A stretch of 40,168 nt of DNA from positions 1 through 40,168 of the IMG/VR virus record IMGVR_UViG_3300008219_003764. One strand, given 5' to 3'. The position numbers were made by a program, and so were the translations under genes. A model generated the notes under the pieces. It did no database searches, was not told the DNA's origin, and was given only the letters and a program-made list of their open reading frames with translations. Shown here in pieces: positions 15,365-24,620 of this stretch (position 1 is the stretch's first letter; each line of letters opens with the position of its first letter). Source of the DNA: a virus.

Positions 15365-16293
15365 GCGGTGTACTCGCTGGGTATAGAATTCCAGTCCCCA
15401 TACCCGCCTTCAAGTCCAGAAGCGTACGTTTGGAAATCAGATTCCCATTCTCCAGCGAACACATAGCTTCTCATCTTTGGTGCGCCAACATTCAGCGAGT
15501 GCCCTTTTCCGAACACCTTTACTTGAGTGCCGAACTCGTCGTCAGTGACGTGTTCATTGTAAAATCGAAGATGAAATCCTTTTTTGGGATCTCCAAGTTC
15601 CTTGTATGCAAGCCATTCGAAGGTTTCATATTCGCCTAACGTGACTAACTTCGTTTCAATTTCGCCAGTTGTCACATCCACCATCATTGGCTTCAGAACT
15701 CTTTCTGAAACCAAACTGAAAGAAACAGTGAACCCTGTATGAGACCCTGTTACGAAAAACTTCGTGTCGTTGTAGTCAATTGAGAGAGAAGTGAGGTACC
15801 CCGTGACGTAGACGCCACCCCAGTCAAATGTGATTCGTGGCTTTCTTCCGAGAGTTGGATCGAACCGGCGCATCATTTCCAGACGATCTATGATGTCTGT
15901 AACATCGTGCATACTGTGTTGAGCAGGGAAAAACCCTTCAACATCAATTCTCATCGGTTGTCCCGGGGTCGTCATAACTGACGGCTCCGGGGCAAACGTT
16001 GAAACTACGGCTACGTTTTCTTCCCACGCTTGGCGCATACTGATGGGACCGTATCCATTGAATACGAACATCTGATTGCCGCCAACTTGGAATTCTGGGA
16101 TTTCATCGGCAAAGACCAAACGCCACTCGTCTTTTGACAGTGACCCGCTGCCAAACATGGCATCGCCAATAACATCAGCACCCGAAAGAAACGGAACGCC
16201 TTGGAAAGCGCCAGAGCCAACACCGGCACCCCAGTGAAGCCCGGCAAATGTACCGGCTTCACCCTCTTTACCGCCTCCTATACTCCAGCCCAC
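15361..16293 (-). CDS. Putative baseplate hub / distal tail protein
   Basis: A 310-residue protein between the tape measure and the gpD-like hub. In PBSX-like and T4-like phages this place is held by a LysM/gp53-like or hub-connecting protein. Visible parts: a Gly-rich N-terminus, a beta-rich middle (FVFNGYGPISMRQAW, then ITFDWGGVYVTGYLTS and VTGSHTGFTVSFSLVSE) of the sort seen in tail-tube-like hub domains, and an acidic C-terminus. A canonical LysM signature is not visible. The start is GTG at 16293 with AAGGGGG six bases upstream; its end overlaps the next gene by ATGA. Confidence 0.5.
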   Translation of the reverse strand: MGWSIGGGKEGEAGTFAGLHWGAGVGSGAFQGVPFLSGADVIGDAMFGSGSLSKDEWRLVFADEIPEFQVGGNQMFVFNGYGPISMRQAWEENVAVVSTFAPEPSVMTTPGQPMRIDVEGFFPAQHSMHDVTDIIDRLEMMRRFDPTLGRKPRITFDWGGVYVTGYLTSLSIDYNDTKFFVTGSHTGFTVSFSLVSERVLKPMMVDVTTGEIETKLVTLGEYETFEWLAYKELGDPKKGFHLRFYNEHVTDDEFGTQVKVFGKGHSLNVGAPKMRSYVFAGEWESDFQTYASGLEGGYGDWNSIPSEYTA

Positions 16294-16296
16294 TTG

Positions 16297-18690
16297 CTAC
16301 CCCCTTGGCGCACCCACTTGATAAATGAACTCATCTGGGACGGGCAAGATTTCATCTCCCCTGAGAATGAAGTAGTTGCTCATGGAGTAACGCCGACCAG
16401 TCGCCGCTCCAATACCGCGCTCCTTGAGACGTATTTTCTTTTTGCTGCTTTTCGACCCGCCTTTCTTTTCGTCATCTTCGACTTTCACATTGACGGTGTT
16501 TTCCATGTTGATGTCTTGACTGAATGCTTCTTGGATATCTGCGTAACCAAGGACAATGGCTCTCCCCACTTCTTTGAAATCTTCCGACAAAGTGCTCAAG
16601 TCACGCCCAAATAGCATCTTTGACCACGGTTCGTATTTGCTTGCGAACTGACCCATCGTTTTGGCTTTGAGATCGGACCCAAGTTTTGAAGCAGCACCCC
16701 TTCCTGTTGCGTTCCACCACTTCATGCTTTCTGCTTGTTTTGCTTTGGCTTGAGCGATTCCCGTTCGAGTCATGTCCCTTTGCTGTTGGGCTGTATAACC
16801 TTTAACTCCCACAGGCTTGTGCCACTCTGCTGGGGATTGTCCTCCGGCCAAGTTCGTAAGCGATCTAAGTTTACCGGCAACAATGACCCCTTGCCTCGAT
16901 GCGAAGTCGAGCCCGCCACTTTCTTTGAAAAACCCACCAGTCATCTGGTGAAATATGTTGTCCGTTGCGCCTGTTTCAGACATGAACCCACCGGCAGCAG
17001 CCAAACCCGCCCCGGCAATAGCCCCCGGAACTGCCATTGCGCCAATGGCAGCCATTTTACCTGCGCTTGCAGCCCCAGTTGCTAGAGGCAATGACAATTG
17101 AGACCCTGCGGCAGCAGCGCCACCGATGAGTCCAGCACCTTTCATCCATGTGAACAAGGCGAAGAGCTTGCTTGCCGCCCAAATGCCTCCAACGAAGAGT
17201 ATGGCATTGCCAAGACCATTGAATGCTTCAGAAATGCCGTCGACTGCCGTCACCAAGTTACCGATCTGAACGGTCATTTCGCCAGTTACTCGCGAGAAAA
17301 CCCGAGCAAAGCCTTTCCATGCGTTTTCTCCTTTCGCCCCTCCTTCGAAGAGATCTGAAAACATATCGGCGGCACCGCTTGCCGTCCAACCCTCTACCAA
17401 ACCTTCTCCAAACGCTTTCGCGTTTGCACGGAAGCTCGGTTTTGCGTTTAGCATGGTGTCAGCGGCTTCTCCAAGATTCAGCCCCATTCCTTCCACAAGT
17501 CCGCGCCCAACTTCTGCCCATCCAACTTGGATAGCAATCATCAGTTGCTTGAACTGGAACCCGAATGTTTTTTGAATATCCTTGACCGCTTTTTCGGCGT
17601 TGTTTGTTATCCCGCCCATCTCTTTTTCAAGATCCCCAAAGGCAGATGTCATCAAAAAGTTGCCTTCCTCTCCAAGGATGTGCAGTGCACCAGCCAACGC
17701 ACGAATGTTGGGAAACAGTTTGGTGATTTCAGATATGGTCCCGCCAGTTCTTTCCTTGATCAACTCCAAAACAGGGAGGAGTCCGTATTTTTGAACCAGT
17801 GCCGCGTTTGCAGCGCCAGTCCATGCCATGCCCATTCCCCTGCCTGCTTCAGTCGCGTCCTTGGATGGCTTGATCAAAGCCATCATTATGTTACGAATTC
17901 TGGTTCCCGCTTGCTCAGAACTCATCCCGGCACGGGTCAACGCCACGTACATCGATCCGAGTTCTTCGATGCTGACGCCAAGGCGAGACGCAAAAGGAAC
18001 AACCATTCCAAGATTTGATGCGAGGTCTGGAATACGCATTTTGGCGAGCTTCATTGTTTCGAACATCATGCGCTGGGCACGATCCACACCAACAGTAGAC
18101 TCTCCATACGCATTGACGAGTGTTGTTAGCCCATCTACGGCAACTTCAACGTCCGTAAGACCGCCAACAGCAGTTTGTGCCGACTTTGTTACGAACTCCC
18201 AGACGTTCAAACCGCCTTCGCCAACACGGATGCCTGCTGAAATGGCTTGGTACAGCCCTCGAGTGATGTCACCAGTTGACTGCCCTGTGTCTACAGCCAG
18301 CTTTTTAATCTTTTCGCCAAACATATCCATAGCACTTGACCCGGGGTCCAAGAGCGTATTGACCTCTCCAATCGCAAGAGTGAAATCACCCCACGTCTTT
18401 GCAGCGTGACCGACCGCAATCCCGCCAACAGTAGCGCCAACGGCAATGCTTTGCATGAGTCCAAGGGCAGTCCTTGCAGCCACTCCGACACCAGTCATTG
18501 CCAGTTTTGCAAGAACAGCGCTTTTAGCCATACTGGACATCCCTACAGAAGCCCGGCCAGATGCGCGAAACACTCCATCCATTGAATGCGCCACTTGGCG
18601 TGACGCCATGTGCAAGGTTCTCATGTTGGAAACGGCACGGGGAATGCCGCTGACATCAATATGGCCTACAATGGAAAATCTTTTAGCCAT
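16297..18690 (-). CDS. Tail tape measure protein
   Basis: Tape measure proteins set tail length and are ejected with the DNA. The 797-residue product has the TP901-family pattern: an N-terminal helical region, an Ala/Gly/Val hydrophobic stretch (GVGVAARTALGLMQSIAVG and on) and VDTGQSTGDITRGLYQAISAG. It also has LTRAGMSSEQAGTRIRNIMM, typical of this family, and a second hydrophobic Gly/Ala-rich stretch after residue 500 (KMAAIGAMAVPGAIAGAGLA) that may enter the membrane. It follows the frameshifted chaperone genes, as expected. I chose ATG 18690 (MAKRF), overlapping the chaperone extension by eight bases; an in-frame TTG at 18705 is possible. Neither has a clear binding site. Confidence 0.9.
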   Translation of the reverse strand: MAKRFSIVGHIDVSGIPRAVSNMRTLHMASRQVAHSMDGVFRASGRASVGMSSMAKSAVLAKLAMTGVGVAARTALGLMQSIAVGATVGGIAVGHAAKTWGDFTLAIGEVNTLLDPGSSAMDMFGEKIKKLAVDTGQSTGDITRGLYQAISAGIRVGEGGLNVWEFVTKSAQTAVGGLTDVEVAVDGLTTLVNAYGESTVGVDRAQRMMFETMKLAKMRIPDLASNLGMVVPFASRLGVSIEELGSMYVALTRAGMSSEQAGTRIRNIMMALIKPSKDATEAGRGMGMAWTGAANAALVQKYGLLPVLELIKERTGGTISEITKLFPNIRALAGALHILGEEGNFLMTSAFGDLEKEMGGITNNAEKAVKDIQKTFGFQFKQLMIAIQVGWAEVGRGLVEGMGLNLGEAADTMLNAKPSFRANAKAFGEGLVEGWTASGAADMFSDLFEGGAKGENAWKGFARVFSRVTGEMTVQIGNLVTAVDGISEAFNGLGNAILFVGGIWAASKLFALFTWMKGAGLIGGAAAAGSQLSLPLATGAASAGKMAAIGAMAVPGAIAGAGLAAAGGFMSETGATDNIFHQMTGGFFKESGGLDFASRQGVIVAGKLRSLTNLAGGQSPAEWHKPVGVKGYTAQQQRDMTRTGIAQAKAKQAESMKWWNATGRGAASKLGSDLKAKTMGQFASKYEPWSKMLFGRDLSTLSEDFKEVGRAIVLGYADIQEAFSQDINMENTVNVKVEDDEKKGGSKSSKKKIRLKERGIGAATGRRYSMSNYFILRGDEILPVPDEFIYQVGAPRG

Positions 18691-18964
18691 AAACGCCGAA
18701 AGCAATCACGCCAGCTAGATTGCTTTTTCCTTCCTTTTGATCGTAGTGGAGCTTGTGCATATGCTTCCACTTTGCGTCTATCAACGCATGAACTTCACTC
18801 CTTGTGGACCTATCTACTACGCCCGGACCCAAGGCGCGAAGTTCCCACAATAATGCAGCGTATTCTTCATCACTGAGCCCTATTCCCCAAAAAAATTGCG
18901 GTCCGTCCACGCAAATTGGAGATTGTTTTCCGTTCCACACTTGGGGCAGTCGTGATTCAACCAC
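18683..18964 (-). CDS. Tail assembly chaperone, frameshift extension
   Basis: This open frame overlaps the end of the preceding chaperone gene in the -1 frame. No ribosome binding site suits its first GTG (18964), and its first 25 codons lie entirely inside the upstream gene. The part after the slippery run (from Trp26, WGIGLSDEEYAALLWEL) is what would be translated after a -1 shift, adding 68 residues to 310 of the upstream product (378 in all). It is helical and ends just inside the tape-measure start. This matches the lambda gpG/gpT and P2 E/E' arrangement: short and extended chaperones that load the tape measure. Confidence 0.75.
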   Translation of the reverse strand: MVESRLPQVWNGKQSPICVDGPQFFWGIGLSDEEYAALLWELRALGPGVVDRSTRSEVHALIDAKWKHMHKLHYDQKEGKSNLAGVIAFGVYG

Positions 18965-19818
18965 TCTGCCGGTTCACAATTCAACTGATTCACTGCATTG
19001 AAGCAATTGGTCAAGTCTTTCATGTGCATCTGAAAAACTTCCAACTCGCTCAATGTGCCCTTCAAAGGACCTTCATCGGTTCCTTTGATCGCGTTCGCAA
19101 GAACTTTTGCCTGATAGTCAACACCAACCGGAAGCTGTTTATCAGTGGCATTCAGCATGGTCATGTTGAACTGTGTGGGGCCAAGGACGACCGCTTTGGC
19201 TACGTGGTCTCTTAGCTTGACTGGGTGACGTAGATTGTAAACGGCATATGGCTGATGCTCGGAATCGTAGTCAAAGTAATGGACTTGGCGTTTTCCCAGA
19301 TCAACAGTTGGGGCTTCAACTTTGAGAGCACACGCTAGGCAATCGTAAACAACAGGAAGGCGCTGTTCACCATCTTCCAAAATGTATTGGAGATACAAGG
19401 TCATGTAGCCAATGTCGCCAGTGGGGAGTTTGGTCAACATGGCTTCTTTTTTTCGCTCTGCAAGGCCCTCCATCGGGATGCCTTCCGCACTCACGAGGTA
19501 GCGACTCAAAATCAAAGCAACTTGCTGACCGGGCGTTGCGCCTTGTTTCGACGCAGCGCGGATCTTTTGAGTTGCTTGAACTTGTTCTCTGATTGTCGGT
19601 GAGCGGAGTTCGAATCTGCCTTGGGGTGGGCCACTTCCGTCTACAGCGGCGTAGCCCATGAGGAATTTCGAGCCGTGCTCTCCAAGAGTTGTTGTGATCG
19701 GCCTATGCGTAAACGCAAATTCGCCTTTTTCCAACTCACTTGTGAGCAAATCTTCAACCGCTCGAATCACGCCCTCATCTGGACGAATTGATACAGCGGT
19801 ATTTTCAACCAAACGCAT
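18880..19818 (-). CDS. Tail assembly chaperone, short form
   Basis: A 312-residue protein between the tube and tape-measure genes. It lacks membrane segments. The body is helical with strand pairs, and the C-terminus carries clustered cysteines (NCFNAVNQLNCE, then HDCPKCGTEN), probably a zinc ribbon just ahead of the frameshift site. Its stop at 18880-18882 comes two codons after a T TTT TTT heptamer in this frame. Length is well above lambda gpG (about 140) but in line with longer contractile-phage versions that carry an extra N-terminal domain. Strong AAGGAGGG ribosome binding site before the ATG. Confidence 0.72.
   Translation of the reverse strand: MRLVENTAVSIRPDEGVIRAVEDLLTSELEKGEFAFTHRPITTTLGEHGSKFLMGYAAVDGSGPPQGRFELRSPTIREQVQATQKIRAASKQGATPGQQVALILSRYLVSAEGIPMEGLAERKKEAMLTKLPTGDIGYMTLYLQYILEDGEQRLPVVYDCLACALKVEAPTVDLGKRQVHYFDYDSEHQPYAVYNLRHPVKLRDHVAKAVVLGPTQFNMTMLNATDKQLPVGVDYQAKVLANAIKGTDEGPLKGTLSELEVFQMHMKDLTNCFNAVNQLNCEPAEWLNHDCPKCGTENNLQFAWTDRNFFGE
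18889..18895 (-). other. Programmed -1 ribosomal frameshift site (T TTT TTT)
   Basis: On the minus strand seven T residues are positioned as T TTT TTT relative to the chaperone frame (codons AAT TTT TTT GGG GAA TAG). After a one-base back-slip both tRNAs can re-pair perfectly, and reading continues TGG GGA ATA in the overlapping frame. The zero-frame stop is six bases downstream of the run's last codon. Confidence 0.8.
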
Positions 19819-19867
19819 CTACACCCTCCTTGTTGTGCCTTTCGGCAATCGAACTTTCGCGAACCGA

Positions 19868-20341
19868 CTAGCCAGCAAGGAACAGTGGATGTGTTCCAAA
19901 TACGCTGAATCTGCCAGTCATCATTCCAGCTTCCCCGTCGCCATCGGTACTGAATGCGGGAGTCGAAAACTCAATCGGGAAAATCTCGCTCATAATCACG
20001 AGCAACTTCGTCTGATCGTCACCGCTAGTGGATTGATGTTCCGAATATCCAGACAGCGTTCCAGTGACTTTGTATCCAAGGACGCCTGCTTTTACCGCTT
20101 GATACCAGAGTTCCATGAGTACGCAGTCGGTTTGATTGCCAGCGAGAATTGAAAACTCCGGGGTTTCGTGTGACTGCTTCCCGGTCGAAATCGCTTGGTT
20201 CGTCGGGGCATTGGCAATAGAAAGCGTTCTCGCCAGAGTACCGAACGATTCCAATTTAAACTCGCCCCAAGGCACAGAATTCAGCTTGAAATTAAGCGTG
20301 TTTAGCTGTGCGAAATCATGTACAGGGTTTTGCAATCCCAT
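19868..20341 (-). CDS. Tail tube protein
   Basis: A 157-residue protein immediately after the sheath gene, the invariant place of the tube gene in contractile phages, with the right size. The sequence is mostly strands with few charged clusters: LKLNSVPWGEFKLESFG-like N-terminal pieces, YKVTGTLSGYSEH in the middle and FSVFGTHPLF near the end, consistent with the single-domain beta-barrel of P2 FII / Mu tube proteins. It would polymerise into the inner tube through which DNA leaves. GAGGAGG upstream of the ATG predicts very high translation, as expected for a major virion protein. Confidence 0.78.
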   Translation of the reverse strand: MGLQNPVHDFAQLNTLNFKLNSVPWGEFKLESFGTLARTLSIANAPTNQAISTGKQSHETPEFSILAGNQTDCVLMELWYQAVKAGVLGYKVTGTLSGYSEHQSTSGDDQTKLLVIMSEIFPIEFSTPAFSTDGDGEAGMMTGRFSVFGTHPLFLAG

Positions 20342-20358
20342 TTTGCCTAAATCCTCCT

Positions 20359-23241
20359 CTAGCCAATGGCGACTGCAACGCCGCTAGTGCCGACAGTGAA
20401 CTCAATCTTCTCGGCAACACCTTTGATCCCGAGAATCGTTACCGTACAAATGACCTTACCGGCATCTTGAATTGCAGTTGGATTGTTTGACGTGTCGCAA
20501 ACGATCTGAACCGCCTCACCAAACGTTCCTCCAATGAACCACCCGGCAGCATACTTGGGTGCCAATAGAGCTTGGGTGAACCCTACAATCTCAGGCCATA
20601 CGTCAGGAATCATTTCAAACACGTACTTCTTGCTCAACACGCGGAGTTCCGCAGCAATGTGCAGCAGACAATCCCACTTGTGTGACCAAATTTGACCGGA
20701 ACCTTGAAGCTCAGGCGACCGGGCACCCCAGAGAACAATCTTCGGACCGTAATGGTTTACAGCCACAAGTCCGATTTGATTGAGAGTGTAGTCATCCGTC
20801 TCGATGCCTATTCCATTGTCATCCGTTGGCAACTTGGAAATGATTGTGGAAATGTCCGCATTCAACCCAGCGGTTGCCCGATGATAACCATTGAAGTCTG
20901 CTGCGTACTTCGCCTGCAAACCAAGAGCCGGTCCAACGATTGGGACTTGCAATTCGCCCTTGTCGAACGGATTGATTTTTGCCGTTCCCCATGCGGGCCA
21001 GTACGCACCCATCATGTTTCTCGCATCATCGGCCAATGTGATGTTCGCCAACACCCAAGCAACCGCAGCGGCTTCATTAGCAACCGTAGCGGGGACGGGC
21101 AACGTCGGCGCATAACGCCAACCCGCGGCAAACGCATAGTCAACGCCAGCATTGATTACCGCTGGAGTTGAAATCCCCGGATTTGCCAACTTGACCAGAC
21201 CGAAGTTTTCCGTAGCCATCGTATTCAAATGGCTGTCTGTGGCGTCAAAGGCGTTCTCGTATTCGTTGTTTTCACCGAGAGCTCCAAGACCATCCCTGCC
21301 GCCAGCGGGCGTCTTGTCGTACTGAATGACTGCAGTCCCACCGTCTGTCCCGTTGGTTGTCCCGGCGACATAGCCAGTGATGGTGTTCATGTTCCCAGCA
21401 CCAACGCCAATAGTGGTTCCGGGTCCAAACGAGAACGTATTCCTCATTGTCAAATGAGATGCGCCAGAAACGGTCGTAGCGCCGAAAACAGCGCGAAGAT
21501 TTGCTGCACCCAAAACCGACAACACTTCTGCGTTCAACAGAGCCGCGAGAGCGGTAGCCGTGACTGTTCCAGCGGCAACTGCGCCCAAGGTTCGGGTATT
21601 GCCCAAGTCATCGACGAAGATCATCACATCGCTTGCGCCGCCAGCAACAACATACGGACCAGCCGTTGGGGCTGTCGCGATTGCAGGCCGCGGTGCGCCG
21701 ATTTCATCGTGGATGCTGGACCCAACAGGAACTTTCAGTGTGGCTGTGTCGAGCGTGTTGTTGAGAACCCGGTACTTGAGCCGGTGATCTCCTTCAGCAG
21801 AAAGTCCGTTCGGGTAGAACCAAGCGTTCTTTTTGGAAAGACCCGGTGGCAGCGGATTGTACCAAAGCGATACCGAATTGCCGATAGACGGACCACCACC
21901 AACATTGACTTGGAATGTCGGCAAAATACCAAACATTTCCCTCAAAGGAACGTTGGTTGCGCTTGCATACCCAGCCCCGCCGTTTGTCGCATAGAACAAG
22001 GCGGTTGAGCTTCCATGAGGATAAACCGCAACTGTGAAGTTTGTTCCAGAAATGAACGTGCAACGAATTTCACAAGGAAACACGTCGGCGCTCGCCGGGT
22101 GTGTGACCGTACCTCTTTCGATGTAACAGTCATGACTTCCAACCCGCGACCACTTGTACGTGTTCACTTTGAACTGGTTGTACCCAAGCGTTGCTGTCGT
22201 CTGGTCTTGCCAGCCGTTCCCGTCCCACTCACCAAGTCCAACCCAGCCAGCGGGCTTGTATTCTTCGTTCGTCAGAGCCACGCCTGAAGCGGGGAACTGG
22301 TCAGAAGAGATTGCGATGTTGGTTTCAGCAAGCGTGTCTGACGCCGAATTTACGATTGATTGGAAATGTCGGGGCTGATTGGCTCCGTTTTCCAAATTCT
22401 CGTAACTTCCGTAGTCAACACCGTCAGCCCCAACAACAAAGCGGAACTTGTGCGCCGATATTGGGTCTTCTTCAATGCGGAGAGAGACGGACTCGGTAAC
22501 ACCAAGCTCATTTACGTTCTCAGACGAAACCCACCATGAAGCAACACCAGCCGTAAGGGCGTTCAGTGCTGTTCCGAGGAGCGTTCCAGCGGCATCGATC
22601 TTCTGAGCAAAGCTCCCATCGATTGTCACGTTGCCGGAAGTGTCGTTGGCGAGGATCGTGAATGCGTACGTGCTGCCGGGTCCGAAATGGATCGTGAATC
22701 CTTTGTACGCATCTTTTCCCCAGCCAACCGCTGACGTGGCGAATGTGTTTCCAGAGATCGGGTAAGTCCCGGTGGGGTACTCAGCGCCAAACCGAATGTA
22801 CCGGCCTCCCCTGCGACCGGGGAACGCTCCGCTCAAAGTGAAAGCGCTGTTCAGCGGAAGGGCTGGATTACCGGCAACGGTGAACTGATCTGTAATGTTC
22901 CTCTGGATGAGTCGCTGGTAGTAGCTTGTGGTCGCTTGAGTTTGGTTTCCATCGCCAACGCGGTAAGTGACCGTCCTGATTGACGAACCGGCAACCTTAT
23001 ATCCGTGCTCAATTGCGAGCGCGGTATAATCGTCCTTCATCGGAGTTCCGCGAAGGGTTCGGTAGTGATTGATTCCACCGACTACATGGCTGATTGCTTT
23101 GTCCATCGGACCCCACCGGAACGCGCCGACGTAGCACGTTGTTCCGAATGGAGAAAGAGCGCCAGCACCAGTAGGTGTAACAACGCTAACAGAAGTTCCT
23201 GCCTTTCCCGGCTTCGCTCCAACCGTATAAGTCTGCGGCAT
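20359..23241 (-). CDS. Tail sheath protein (unusually long)
   Basis: The contractile sheath subunit. At 960 residues it is much longer than P2 gpFI (about 400) or T4 gp18 (about 660). The C-terminal part is the conserved core: ADISTIISKLPTDDNG, LNQIGLVAVNHYGPKIVLWG, HKWDCLLHIAAELRVL and the final VICTVTILGIKG with GVAEKIEFTVG, the strand that interlocks with neighbouring subunits. The N-terminus (VGAFRWGPMDKAI, then GGINHYRTLRG) also fits the sheath family. Residues about 110-600 are beta-rich, Gly/Thr/Asn-rich insertions that would decorate the tail surface. AGGAG binding site upstream of the ATG; tube gene follows after 17 bases. Confidence 0.88.
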   Translation of the reverse strand: MPQTYTVGAKPGKAGTSVSVVTPTGAGALSPFGTTCYVGAFRWGPMDKAISHVVGGINHYRTLRGTPMKDDYTALAIEHGYKVAGSSIRTVTYRVGDGNQTQATTSYYQRLIQRNITDQFTVAGNPALPLNSAFTLSGAFPGRRGGRYIRFGAEYPTGTYPISGNTFATSAVGWGKDAYKGFTIHFGPGSTYAFTILANDTSGNVTIDGSFAQKIDAAGTLLGTALNALTAGVASWWVSSENVNELGVTESVSLRIEEDPISAHKFRFVVGADGVDYGSYENLENGANQPRHFQSIVNSASDTLAETNIAISSDQFPASGVALTNEEYKPAGWVGLGEWDGNGWQDQTTATLGYNQFKVNTYKWSRVGSHDCYIERGTVTHPASADVFPCEIRCTFISGTNFTVAVYPHGSSTALFYATNGGAGYASATNVPLREMFGILPTFQVNVGGGPSIGNSVSLWYNPLPPGLSKKNAWFYPNGLSAEGDHRLKYRVLNNTLDTATLKVPVGSSIHDEIGAPRPAIATAPTAGPYVVAGGASDVMIFVDDLGNTRTLGAVAAGTVTATALAALLNAEVLSVLGAANLRAVFGATTVSGASHLTMRNTFSFGPGTTIGVGAGNMNTITGYVAGTTNGTDGGTAVIQYDKTPAGGRDGLGALGENNEYENAFDATDSHLNTMATENFGLVKLANPGISTPAVINAGVDYAFAAGWRYAPTLPVPATVANEAAAVAWVLANITLADDARNMMGAYWPAWGTAKINPFDKGELQVPIVGPALGLQAKYAADFNGYHRATAGLNADISTIISKLPTDDNGIGIETDDYTLNQIGLVAVNHYGPKIVLWGARSPELQGSGQIWSHKWDCLLHIAAELRVLSKKYVFEMIPDVWPEIVGFTQALLAPKYAAGWFIGGTFGEAVQIVCDTSNNPTAIQDAGKVICTVTILGIKGVAEKIEFTVGTSGVAVAIG

Positions 23242-23258
23242 GACTCAAGCTCCTATTT

Positions 23259-24611
23259 CTACACGCTAACCGGGACATCCAAGGCCGCCACTTCAAAAGT
23301 AATGGCACTCACAGGGATGCCATCTCCAACTTGGGTCGCTTCGGCCACAAGTGCCTTTTGAACAGCGGTCCCAGCATACCATGTGTGGTATCTGAGGGCC
23401 ATAGTCGCGGTTAGCGAAGATAAAACACCACCACCTTGCGGTGATTGGAAAACATCGTCTCTTGGAACTGCAACATACACGGGCCTTGCAGTGCCTTCAC
23501 TTACCAGTGATATGCTCTTCCCAGCTTTGAACTGGGATTCAATTTTTTCCCAAACTGACCAGCAGTCTTTGGGGTCTGGCGCGTCGATCCTCAAAGAAAG
23601 ACCGAGATTCACACATTGTGGCGCTGGTATTTCCATTACCACACTATTGTCTTTTACGCCCGTTTTTCCGACGTTTTTTGTGACTTCCTTGTCGAGTGTT
23701 GTCAAAACAACTACCGGGACCTTTGCGGTCACCAAGTCTTCATGGGGCGAAGACACAACCCCAACCGTGCATTCCAAGTCCAAATGGATTCTTGTTGGCG
23801 AAGATTTGGCGTTTGCTGACAATGTGAAAACATTTGTTGAGGAATTGTAAGTTCCCGTTTCCGCAGTGCCTCTTCTGTAAGGATCGGTGTCCAGCCAGTA
23901 CGCGCTGGTAACGCTCGATACCGTATACCCATCCAGAGAAGACAGTGGTATTTCCAGAACACCAGCCGCAATAACCGCTTCAAATGACCTGTGGAACGTC
24001 AAGCTGGTAAGCCAAGGAATCAAAGTCCTATGTACGGCATCATCCGTCCAAGAATCAGCAAGTTTGTATGCGCCAGACCTTGAAGAAAGATCCAACCTCC
24101 AGAGCGATGATGCGCCATACAATTTTGGAGTTTTGGTCAAATCCGTTGTGTTGAGCTTGAACTCGAGCCCAAAGCCAGTCGTCGCAATAAGAGCTGGGTA
24201 GGCGTTTGTTTCAACTTCCGTGGGCGTGTTCCAGTTTGCATCGTCGTCCGTTACTGGAGCCCATGTCGAACCATTCCAGTAAAACGATGCCGTCCCATTG
24301 TGAACTCGGGCTTGGATCGTTGTTCCGGCGTAGTCCGATGCTTCACCGTCCGGGTCTGGCCTCGTGGAATCAAAAAACGTAAGACGTATCTTTGGGAACG
24401 ACTTCAAGTTCAAACTTACAACCGCAGGGAACACAACCCTACCGGTAGCAGGGTATTTCGATGTTGGCCCATCGAACTTCAACCGGTACGCGCTTAACCA
24501 CTTGTACCCATCGGCTGCTCTAGCGGTGCTGTCGGATTGCGTTGCGGTAAGTATTGGCGACCCATACACGCTTTGGGCTGCTTCGACTTTCATTACGGTG
24601 TCAACAAGCAC
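23259..24611 (-). CDS. Unknown tail protein (tail-terminator position)
   Basis: A 450-residue protein between the gp10/gpG-like tail completion gene and the sheath. In simpler contractile phages this slot holds a tail terminator of 150-200 residues. The C-terminal 150 residues (CWSVWEKIESQFKAGKS, then ISLVSEGTARPVYVAVP and LTATMALRYHTW) could be that domain. The N-terminal two thirds are strand-rich, with FYWNGSTWAPV and other Trp/Tyr/Gly-rich pieces, and look like a surface domain. No known family recognised. The start is GTG at 24611 with AGGGG seven bases upstream; an in-frame ATG at 24593 has no binding site. Confidence 0.5.
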   Translation of the reverse strand: MLVDTVMKVEAAQSVYGSPILTATQSDSTARAADGYKWLSAYRLKFDGPTSKYPATGRVVFPAVVSLNLKSFPKIRLTFFDSTRPDPDGEASDYAGTTIQARVHNGTASFYWNGSTWAPVTDDDANWNTPTEVETNAYPALIATTGFGLEFKLNTTDLTKTPKLYGASSLWRLDLSSRSGAYKLADSWTDDAVHRTLIPWLTSLTFHRSFEAVIAAGVLEIPLSSLDGYTVSSVTSAYWLDTDPYRRGTAETGTYNSSTNVFTLSANAKSSPTRIHLDLECTVGVVSSPHEDLVTAKVPVVVLTTLDKEVTKNVGKTGVKDNSVVMEIPAPQCVNLGLSLRIDAPDPKDCWSVWEKIESQFKAGKSISLVSEGTARPVYVAVPRDDVFQSPQGGGVLSSLTATMALRYHTWYAGTAVQKALVAEATQVGDGIPVSAITFEVAALDVPVSV

Positions 24612-24620
24612 TCTACGCCC

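Noticed and set aside
16201-18409. Long plus-strand frames antisense to the tape measure gene
   Set aside because: They are Ser/Pro/Arg-rich antisense shadows of a gene with strong family support and have no credible starts.
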